A stretch of 64,000 nucleotides of DNA from NCBI GenBank assembly GCA_038373865.1, contig JAXGGA010003414.1, forward strand, positions 1 through 64,000. Reading direction: 5' to 3'. This DNA is from Uloborus plumipes (taxonomy: Eukaryota; Arthropoda; Arachnida; Araneae; Uloboridae). A model generated the notes under the pieces. The model was not told where the DNA came from. It worked only from the letters and a program-made list of their open reading frames with translations, and searched no databases. This document shows, piece by piece, positions 58,701 through 64,000 of the stretch (position 1 is its first letter; each line of letters begins with the position of its first letter). The position numbers and the translations under genes are program-made.

Positions 58701-61352
58701 TTACTCATTTGAGCACAAAGTGAACTGCTTTTAACACAGTAATTAACTGTAATTAATCCTATTGAAATAAATCACACTGTAAACCAACTTCAAGATAGGT
58801 TACTTTAAGGGTTATATGTTAGGGCTATAGCACATTGGGTAAACACATCTCTGTATACAGAAGTAAGTAACAGCCCCCCCCCCCCCCCCCCAAGTCAGGG
58901 CTAAGGCAGAAACATGTAATATACCACCAACTCGTTTATTCCATCCATGGACTGCAGTTTTGTGCTTTTGAGCATGGAATAGAAAGGGCCTCCAGCTCGT
59001 TTACTTCCTATTCCAGACTGACAAGTGCTAAAAAGCACAAAACTGCAATCCATGGATGGAATAAACGAGTTGGTGGCAGTAGCCCAGCCAGAAAATTTTT
59101 CTGGGAGGGTTTTTCAAAATTAAAGATTGCTGCTTTATCAGTAATTTCCAATGTGAAAATACTCAATATAGGAAAGCAAAGAGTTGCTGTGGTTCAATAA
59201 TTATTTCTTATATCACTTGCTATTTCACAAGATCATTTTAAAACTTCTTCAGATACATCAAAGTTTTTAATTCTTCAAATGTTCAATGTTTTTATGATTG
59301 CAGATAACAGCTATGCTATTTAATATTTCTTCCAAAATCGCTATGTAGAAATCCTAAATTCAAGAGAAGAATGTCATTAGCCTTTGAGTAAAAATAATTT
59401 GTATAAATAGCTACTTAAAACCTTCCCCTGGTTTCCTAAAAAAGGATTTGTGCCGTTTCGGTGCTGAGTGACCATAATCCTCTTGCGTGTTTTACCAAGA
59501 CCATTTCGGACCTCGTATTAGTTATCAGTATGGGAATATTACTGGTATATTTCAGAACTGAAAAAAAAAATTGTGATTGCTTCCCACTCAGGAAGCAGTA
59601 AGCTATTTTGTTAAAACCTATCTCGTTTGTAAAAGGTTAAATATTGTTTTTTTTCCCAACATTGATGGGAGGGGATATATGTTGGAGCTCTGGGAGGGGT
59701 TTTAACCCCAAAACCTCCCCCGTGGCTGCGCCGCTGGTTGGTGGTGTATTACACATTTCTCTGTTTGTTGACAACATTTGGAGTTACTCATTTCTGATAC
59801 TGATGCAGCTTGAAATAATAATCAGATTGAGAAAAATAAATAACTTTTAGCAATAAGTGGAGTTTGCTGGTTTACAGACTAACCATTGATATATATTTTC
59901 AAGACAGTAATGGGGTAAACTAGTAAAATGTATTATAGAGATAAATGTAAAATACTACACTTACCTCAAAACTGGCGATTATTTTTTCTTCAAGCAATTT
60001 TTTTTCTTGGATTGTTCGTTTAGGGTGATTTAATACTTTTTCAATGAAGTAAAACGATTGAAGCTGCAATTCAAATCATTTCAAAAGATAAAAGATAAAT
60101 TACAGAGCATTAAAAAGTTGAATACAAGAATAAGAAATTTAACGAAAATGAAGATTTTACATGCTCATTTGGAGATTTAATACTTTTTTTCCTAGCAAAG
60201 AATAACCTGACAAAATGATTTTTTTTTTTCAATGATAATGTTAAGTTTTAATGTTTTAGATTGTAGCAGAATGTATAGATTAGTCTTAATTATAAAATTT
60301 TAATAATCCACAATATTAGAACATGTCGATAGTTTTTGAAACACACATAATTTAGAAAGAAATTCAATGATCTTATCAAAATTCTCAATATATAAGAATA
60401 TTTTTAAAAAAATGTTTAGAAAATACAAATATTTTCAATGCTTCAGTTTTCAACCCAATATTTTCAAATAAAAGAAGATGCAATGATAGTATTTCAACTT
60501 TATATCTTGAAAAAAATATAAATAAATACAGATCATACTTTTCTAGAAGGGTCTTGAAGATAACATTCAAGAATTTTATCATACTGTTGTCGTTTTTCAT
60601 ACAAGTGTTCGCAAACACGGTAACTGCAAGGAAATATCAACCCATCAGCACACAGTAAGAACAAAACATGTGAATGAAATGTTTTTGACACCATCAATTA
60701 AGAAAAGGTAAGTAAATAATAGAATGTAATATTTAATGAAATTGAAATGTAAAGAGGGAAAAGGTAGATTTGATTCATTGTAGTTGCTATATTCCCTCCA
60801 AAGGTCAAAACATTTTCTACATTAAGAGAAAAAAAATCTTTCAAGGCCAAAAATCTGTATAATATGTTTTGCAATTTGTGTTTTCTGTTCTTTCCCACTA
60901 ACCACTTGATATATCAATAAAAACATTTAGTTGTGATGACTTTATAATAATTCTTTGCCTTACAATAAGATTTAATTTATGTGCCCCATACTTTGATGCC
61001 TCTGAGACATCAATTAAAGTTGTGACATTACAAAATGATAAGCTCCGCGAGTATCTTATATTTTTCGCCAAACTAGTGAGAATTCAATTTGCAGTGTAGG
61101 CTCCCGCACATGTAAACACTAGACAGCAGAAAAGCGGCAACCCTTCGTCATTTCACAAATTTTAAACTGGTAATATGAGTATATAAATATGCATATGCAT
61201 TCAACAAGTGTGATCAAATATTTTTTGGATTAAAATTTGAACTTTAAGTTAAAGTTTTATTTTTTAACAATGTTAAAAGAAATTTCTCAACACTAACAGT
61301 TCTCCTTGATCTATAGGCAAATTGTAATATCGTCCAACTTGCATTACCAAAG
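42649..61352 (-). CDS. VPS8: VPS8-like CORVET subunit, C-terminal 535 aa in 15 exons (5' part not identified)
   Basis: VPS8 is the CORVET-specific subunit that binds Rab5 and tethers early endosomes. Fifteen minus-strand exons join in one frame: 61298-61352, 60539-60623, 59965-60063, 57963-58052, 57773-57822, 54938-55091, 53403-53492, 52914-53078, 51035-51116, 49295-49377, 49140-49220, 45982-46145, 45062-45260, 44173-44241, 42649-42792. All junction phases agree. Diagnostic VPS8 blocks appear in family order: YRLEETLE, LLERAGDIHGAFNIMLE, LWFPLLEAMMAPQ, LPAILQRVVQDP, GEIRELIMGMFETYNYEKTL, a RING-H2 (C380, C383, C400, H402, H405, C408, C424, C427 of the fragment), then QQIQALEHL near the end. 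The protein ends NFISEF. Vertebrate VPS8 is about 1,400 aa, so the beta-propeller and some 900 aa are missing here. Introns hold many transposons; none breaks an exon. Confidence 0.93.
44173..44241 (-). CDS. VPS8: VPS8-like gene exon: LNSQQIQALEHLRKC
   Basis: 23 codons, phase 0, AATAG acceptor and AGG/GTAAGT donor. Corresponds to the QQIQAFDQL helix downstream of the RING in vertebrate VPS8. Confidence 0.9.
44604..44833. mobile_element. piggyBac-like MITE, 230 bp, TTAA target
   Basis: TTAA at 44600-44603 and 44834-44837; ends CCTTTTGGATCCGGGC and the inverse of CCTTTAGTAACCGGGC. Lies in the VPS8-like intron between the RING exon and the next exon. Confidence 0.6.
45062..45260 (-). CDS. VPS8: VPS8-like gene exon: second half of RING-H2 and basic linker
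   Basis: Completes Arg and continues CGHVYHESCL, then YKCSKCS, giving the remaining six zinc ligands. A Ser/Arg-rich linker (FRSRSRALTSQE) follows, before a GTTAGT donor. Confidence 0.95.
45982..46145 (-). CDS. VPS8: VPS8-like gene exon: first half of RING-H2
   Basis: 54 codons plus AG. Carries the first zinc pair CAFC and ends LVIF-R at a GTAAGA donor, so the RING is split between this exon and the next. The very large intron on its 5' side (46146-49139) holds the nested MITE/foldback. Confidence 0.94.
46234..48647. mobile_element. MITE with ACCGTATATACTCGCGTATA ends, split by a foldback element
   Basis: Both ends read ACCGTATATACTCGCGTATA, with A/G variation after it and GTCGA following. 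Its interior has repeated AAATCGCGATCGCAAAAATGAACCC units. The foldback at 47071-48612 was inserted at a TA near its right end. Confidence 0.78.
47071..48612. mobile_element. Large foldback element, about 670-bp arms
   Basis: Starts CACTGCGATGCAAAAGTTTA and ends with its near-perfect inverse; TA on both sides (47069-47070, 48613-48614). Arms run about 47071-47740 and 47927-48612, with a roughly 185-bp spacer. A long T run lies in the right arm only. No transposase recognised. Confidence 0.86.
49140..49220 (-). CDS. VPS8: VPS8-like gene exon: DPAYNTGKFGEIRELIMGMF
   Basis: 27 codons, phase 0, separated from the previous exon by a 74-bp intron. Ends ETYNYEK before GTATGT. Confidence 0.94.
49295..49377 (-). 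CDS. VPS8: VPS8-like gene exon: MMGYISLPAILQRVVQ
   Basis: Two split bases then 27 codons, TTTCACAG acceptor and CAG/GTATGT donor. Contains the LPAILQR block that precedes DPxY-GKxGEIR in VPS8. Confidence 0.94.
51035..51116 (-). CDS. VPS8: VPS8-like gene exon: QLWFPLLEAMMAPQ
   Basis: 27 codons plus one base, AATAG acceptor and AATG/GTAAGG donor. LWFPLLEAMMAPQ is near-invariant in the family. Confidence 0.95.
52914..53078 (-). CDS. VPS8: VPS8-like gene exon: helical segment with IQLCQRNS
   Basis: 55 codons, phase 0. Ends QLCQRNSNKMDQDERE before GTATGA; the next exon continues QLWFPLLEAMM, reproducing the CQRNS-x-LWFPLLEAMM arrangement of VPS8. Confidence 0.93.
53403..53492 (-). CDS. VPS8: VPS8-like gene exon: LLERAGDIHGAFNIMLE
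   Basis: 30 codons, phase 0 to phase 0, TTACAG acceptor and GAA/GTAAGT donor. The A-LLE-x-GDI-GAF motif is the strongest family signature outside the RING. Confidence 0.95.
54171..54360. mobile_element. pogo-type MITE, 190 bp
   Basis: Ends ATACTGTCGTCCCCGCTTAA and the inverse of ATACTGTCGCCCCGCTTGAA. In an intron of the VPS8-like gene; a decayed second copy is at 54543-54663. Confidence 0.72.
54543..54663. mobile_element. pogo-type MITE, shortened copy
   Basis: Same family as 54171-54360: ATACTGTCGCC at one end, the inverse ACTGTCGGCCC at the other, with the CTGCTTAATCGAATAATATT part inside; one terminal stretch is missing. Confidence 0.6.
54938..55091 (-). CDS. VPS8: VPS8-like gene exon: VVETYIELMCQ...YRLEETLE
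   Basis: One split base then 51 codons. Contains VETYIELMCQND and GYRLEETLE, clear VPS8 landmarks. Donor GAG/GTAACA. The Tc1 element lies in the intron on its 5' side. Confidence 0.93.
55370..55530 (+). mobile_element. SINE-like repeat related to the one at 8210-8590
   Basis: Contains GGATAACGAGTGGAG and GGTCCAGAT (degenerate A- and B-box), then GAGTTGTGGTAGGTAGG, a poly-G tract and GAGTGTGAAGTGAAGTGA, the last parts shared with the minus-strand SINE at 8.3 kb. Lies in an intron of the VPS8-like gene. Confidence 0.55.
55682..55714. repeat. (TA)n tract split by the Tc1 element
   Basis: TA repeats here and again at 57133-57143, one original microsatellite that offered TA targets. Confidence 0.9.
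55715..57132 (+). mobile_element. Tc1-like DNA transposon with about 49-bp TIRs
   Basis: Ends CACTGCTCGACATTG... and its inverted copy, matching over about 49 bp and flanked by TA on both sides. It inserted into a (TA)n tract in an intron of the VPS8-like gene, opposite to that gene. It contains one transposase ORF with disabling mutations (55958-56987), so it is not autonomous. The well-kept TIRs suggest a fairly recent insertion. Confidence 0.93.
55958..56987 (+). pseudogene. Tc1-like transposase, inactivated
   Basis: Frame 1 from ATG 55958 encodes paired-like HTH segments (GWSIRQIAADTHMDASTVHR). The frame shifts by one between about 56201 and 56230. The second frame has the DDE core: FSDESHF, then QQDNARPHSA, then PPYSPDLSPIEHVWD. 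A TGA at 56742-56744 interrupts the second frame, probably an old CpG change, after which the same frame continues to 56987. Counting the stop as one residue I find 32 residues between the second Asp and the Glu, against 34 in classical Tc1. Ends AARGGPTSY, a typical Tc1 C-terminus. Confidence 0.92.
57773..57822 (-). CDS. VPS8: VPS8-like gene exon: DAPQILYQFLQG block
   Basis: 16 codons plus two bases, ending AATAA/GTAAAT; without the splice the frame would stop at once. The split codon is completed as Lys by the next exon. Confidence 0.82.
57963..58052 (-). CDS. VPS8: VPS8-like gene exon: QLVDIDNKQ block
   Basis: 30 codons, phase 0: QLVDIDNKQISQILLEFFPH and on to VVKLLK, at a GTAAGT donor. 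Matches the 'ELV-lives-A' solenoid repeat region of VPS8. The PLE at 58106-58736 starts only about 50 bp from this exon, on its acceptor side. Confidence 0.87.
58106..58736 (-). mobile_element. Penelope-like element copy, 8-bp TSD, interrupted by a SINE
   Basis: Same family as 4636-5298, in inverse orientation, flanked by CAGTAATT at 58098-58105 and 58737-58744. It keeps the 3' terminal region (58106-58260), a short piece of endonuclease coding end, and an inverted piece of the 3' end (about 58662-58736) at its 5' junction. A SINE sits at 58322-58634. It lies in an intron of the VPS8-like gene. Confidence 0.8.
58322..58634 (-). mobile_element. tRNA-derived SINE, 10-bp TSD, inside a Penelope-like element
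   Basis: Flanked by GTCAGAAAAT at 58312-58321 and 58635-58644. Read on the minus strand it starts with a tRNA-like head (A-box region TAGTGGTCAGCGACG, B-box GGGTTCGAGTCCC), has an unrelated body, and ends in a CAA-rich tail. The homologous PLE at 5054-5063 carries a single copy of the target, confirming insertion. The anticodon arm is imperfect, so this is a SINE rather than a tRNA gene. Confidence 0.88.
58885..59076. repeat. Inverted repeat with 43-bp arms (42 of 43 match)
   Basis: 58924-58966 and 59034-59076 are reverse complements but for one base. The right arm continues beyond the hAT MITE at about 59737-59765. A related single copy lies at about 4425-4490. Family unknown. Confidence 0.8.
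59077..59736. mobile_element. hAT-type MITE, 660 bp, perfect 8-bp TSD
   Basis: Flanked by GTTGGTGG at 59069-59076 and 59737-59744. Ends CAGTAGCCCAGCCA and the inverse of CAGCGGCGCAGCCA. Inserted into the arm of an older inverted repeat, in an intron of the VPS8-like gene. Confidence 0.82.
59965..60063 (-). CDS. VPS8: VPS8-like gene exon: FYFIEKVLNHPKR block
   Basis: 33 codons in phase 0, TTGCAG acceptor and GAG/GTAAGT donor. A predicted helical, Lys/Glu-rich segment with no motif of its own. Confidence 0.85.
60539..60623 (-). CDS. VPS8: VPS8-like gene exon: YRVCEHLYEKR block
   Basis: 28 codons after one split base: YRVCEHLYEKRQQYDKILEC, then YLQDPSRK, ending phase 0 at GTATGA. Resembles the alpha-solenoid helix pair (LYE-x-YDK-x-CYL-DP) of VPS8 proteins. 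Confidence 0.85.
61020..61090 (+). repeat. Dispersed repeat, copy 1
   Basis: GACATTACAAAATGATAAGC followed by T(C/T)CGC is shared with the inverse strand at about 63225-63260, and similarity continues weakly. It lies just outside the most 5' exon recognised for the VPS8-like gene. Confidence 0.6.
61298..61352 (-). CDS. VPS8: VPS8-like gene, most 5' exon recognised
   Basis: Encodes LVMQVGRYYNLPIDQGE between a CTCTAG acceptor and a weak GTTAGT donor. It leaves two bases of a codon, which the next exon (starting with one base) completes as Leu. The phase match and peptide character support it; sequence similarity alone is weak. Confidence 0.55.
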
Positions 61353-63049
61353 CTAGAGGTTATTATGGTAAAAGAGAGGGGTTGGAGGTGAAGAAGAAAA
61401 TAGCGTAAGAATGATAAATTTCTAAATTTATCATTTTATGCTGAAAATTTTAATTTAATTTTACTGAAAATTTGAAAAATTCAATTTTTCCGGAGTGGAA
61501 ATAAACCTCCTCGAAAAAAACGTTTTTTTTCCGAAAGTTTCTGGTTTTTTTCCGACCATTTTCATCTCTACTCATAGCAGACTTTTTTTTGTAACGCTTT
61601 TATATTCATGCACAAAATCTATTTTAAAAGTTGACAGTATTAATGTCTACCACTTTCTTTCAGGGCATGTATGACCCATAAAGTCGCAAGTGTAGGATCT
61701 AAATAATCTGAGTAAAATTGTTTAAATGATTGGATTTGTCAGAAATTTATGCACTAAAAGAAAAGCTCCTGTCTATGTGATTACAAAAGTTAAATGTATT
61801 AATGAAAAAAAAAGAAAAGAAAACGAATGAAAGTTTTACAATTTTTTTGCATAGAGTTAAGCGAGTAGTATTGTACAAAATATTTAGATACACCTCAAAG
61901 TGTGCGAATGTCAGTGTTTTCCACCAAAAAAGTAATGCGAAATCCAGTATTGGAAAAAACCTGGGTTTTTTGCACATAATTTCGGTTAGCACGGATTTTC
62001 TGGGGATTTGTACTTATGTTTACTCATGATAATTTAAAAAAAAATTAATAAATAAATAAATAAAAAGCTGTGAAGAGGAAAAATATTTCTATTTCACACT
62101 TTTAGGGCACATAATTATTTTAAATTTATTGATGTATAATAATAACAATAGTTAGTTTAACACATTACATTATTTTTTAAGCATGGTAAATAAAAAGAAT
62201 TGTAATAAGCACGCATATTTGGAAACATATATAATAGGAAAGGTATTTTCCTCATAAAGAGTATTTTTTTAAAAACATTTTAACCAGTAAAAATAAATGG
62301 AAGTTTAATCTTTTTTGCAAATCAAAAGAACAAAATGCTAAAAATTAAAAACTCACTATTAAACATGCCTTTTTTCAAGGAGCTAAATTACTTTTATAAT
62401 TTAAAAGTTTCAAACTAAGCCATGTAGAAAATAAAATTACCATTAATTAAAAAAGAAAAACTAAAAAAAAAAAGGCAAACTGGTGTTTTCCTCTGTGGAG
62501 CCAGAACCACAGACCTCGCTAAAGGGAGCTCAGTGCTCTGGTCGCTGAGCCAATATGCTTCAAGACCTCGGCAGGCAAAGTTGGGTGCTCTCTATTAGGA
62601 ATTGAATGGAACATAATAACCAGATCAATGCCTGTTTTTGATTGTCTCTTAGTTGTTGTGTTTGTGTTGATTTCTATTTGAAAAAAATGCAACTTTGATC
62701 GGTTTTTTGAAACTATTTTAGCGATTCAACAAAAATTATTTTGAGCATTAGCGCTTACAAAAAAAAAAAAAGATTAAAATCAGGACGGATTTGAAGTCTT
62801 ACTCAAACTTATTTCCCCATATATAATGATACAGTTTCCCACTTGAGAGACTAAACATTCTAGGATTCACTGATTGTTATCAACATTTAAATATGAAAAA
62901 TCCGAGTTACTTCAAAGGTCTGCAAAATAAAGTTCTTTTGCAATGTATTTATGACAGTGTACAGCGTGGCTTTTTTTCTTCTCAGAACAAGGTGACGTAC
63001 CGTATTGTGCATGTTACAAATTGCAGCATACAGCATAAACTGAAATTTT
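61353..63049. other. Region 5' of the VPS8-like exons
   Basis: Further 5' exons of the VPS8-like gene are expected on the minus strand here or beyond the window, but I found no convincing one. It holds the tRNA-like repeat at 62495-62580 and A/T-rich sequence. Confidence 0.45.
62495..62580 (-). repeat. tRNA-like sequence, probably SINE-derived
   Basis: Minus strand TTGGCTCAGCGACCAGAGCA resembles a D-arm/A-box, and GTGGTTCTGGCTCCAC a T-arm/B-box. Stems are too degraded for a functional tRNA. Confidence 0.4.
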
Positions 63050-63262
63050 CATCAAATGTGCAGTAAGCCGTTCATACATGGACTAGTCTGCAAACATAAG
63101 AACGGCAATACAACGATTCCGTGGAGAGCAGCGCGCAGCCATGTTGTTTATCTTGCGAGGTTCACCGGCTTGGCTACTTTGATTTGGCGAAGTTTGAGCT
63201 GGCGCAACTGTTTAGAAGTCAAATGCGTTGCGAAGCTTATCATTTTGTAATGTCGCATGAAA
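63050..63262 (-). repeat. Dispersed repeat, copy 2, with GC-rich neighbour
   Basis: Minus-strand copy of the 61020 repeat, followed by a CpG-richer stretch containing AACATGGCTGCGCGC, a sequence seen at some 5' ends of genes. Whether this is a promoter of the VPS8-like gene cannot be decided here. Confidence 0.4.
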
Positions 63263-63439
63263 TTTAGGTACCACTACCAACTCTTCAAGGTCTTATTGTA
63301 TTTGATGGTTTGTAGTACGACTCCAGGAAAGAAAAACTGTACAATATTAAGTTATTGCATTTCTAAGACAAGGTTACCATTGGATTTCAAAAAAAGTGTA
63401 GAAATGTTGTTTAGATTGATTTTCAAAAGCTTTCAATAA

Positions 63440-63990
63440 GGCACCACATATTGCTCTTTTTGGATAACTGACAGCTATTAGAATAGAAAGAAAACTTCTA
63501 TTAGGGTTAGATGTTGACAGACTGGATGGATACAAAGAGTAGAGTTCCTCAAAGTCAGTTTTAGGGAATCTTTTGTTTATTATATTTATGAATGATACTC
63601 ATAAAAAAACAGTATTTCTGTTTTTTTTTTTTTTTTTCAACATTAATTGCCTTCAAACATTAATTGCCTTTCTGGTAACCTCAAAGTCTTCGGGATAGAG
63701 GAAAATTAAGAAAAAGTAAAATAACATCAAGATGATTTAGATCATATTTCTGAGTGGGCAGATAAGTGGGGTACAGCAATTAACTTTGAAAAATGTCAAC
63801 TGCTACATTTAGGTCATGAAAATGAGCATGCAAGTTATTATTTACAGCGATCAGACAGTAGTAAGGAGAAAAGTTGATCTGAGTGTCTTAATAAATATCA
63901 GGACTTCAAATTTAGTCAATAAAGTTGCATATCAAGCAATAAAGCCAATATAAAGCTTGAACTTATTAACAGATCAAAAGTTTTTCAATT
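63440..63990 (+). pseudogene. LINE reverse transcriptase relic at the right edge
   Basis: RVPQSQF...GIFCLLYL with stops corresponds to the VPQGSVLGPLLFLIYIND block. Then QDDLDHISEWADKWG and INFEKCQLLHLGHEN follow in one frame, the usual next block in jockey/CR1-type RTs. Several stops and shifts; a poly-T run at 63620-63638. It may continue beyond the window. Confidence 0.75.
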
Positions 63991-64000
63991 AACTACTTGA

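Overview
This is a eukaryotic nuclear window, AT-rich, with GT-AG introns, many microsatellites and very many transposable-element remains. Two split genes can be reconstructed exon by exon, and both match animal families. Tc1, Penelope-like, hAT, piggyBac-like, Helentron-like and tRNA-derived SINE remains side by side fit an arthropod, perhaps a chelicerate such as a spider. That placement is inference, not proof. There is no prokaryotic gene organisation, CRISPR array, rRNA or intact tRNA gene.

Layout. 1-12.3 kb is transposon territory: a CENP-B/pogo-type HTH scrap (about 190-350), a Helentron/HINE-like element with tandem repeats (2261-4102), a Penelope-like element (PLE) with a 13-bp target duplication (4636-5298), a tRNA-derived SINE (about 8210-8590), and a second PLE (8723-12290). 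The second PLE's ORF is split by a hAT-type element with an 8-bp duplication (8889-11765), which itself holds a foldback MITE in a (TA)n tract. 12.6-13.23 kb holds a CRE/E-box-containing promoter-like stretch and a possible His-rich first exon (13089-13232). 13.9-24.2 kb is again repeats: a LINE relic, piggyBac-like TTAA elements, a MITE, and a 4.4-kb element with 35-bp perfect TIRs (18178-22558) that contains a SINE and a second HINE copy.

29.6-37.5 kb, + strand: a complete six-exon gene for a PDZ/coiled-coil scaffold of the tamalin (GRASP)/CYTIP family, 355 aa, with a C-terminal class I PDZ ligand. 42.6-61.4 kb, - strand: the last fifteen recognisable exons (535 aa) of a VPS8-like CORVET subunit, ending in a complete RING-H2 domain. 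Its N-terminal part lies beyond or is unrecognised near the right edge. The two genes converge on a 5.1-kb AT-rich intergenic stretch (37525-42648).

Introns of both genes are loaded with insertions: a nested hAT pair, a minisatellite MITE and a pogo-type MITE in the tamalin-like gene; a Tc1 element with decayed transposase, a PLE carrying a SINE, a hAT MITE, and a 1.5-kb foldback inside an older MITE in the VPS8-like gene. The two genes act in different parts of membrane traffic (receptor scaffolding; early-endosome tethering). Nothing suggests they are co-regulated. The window ends in a degraded LINE reverse transcriptase.
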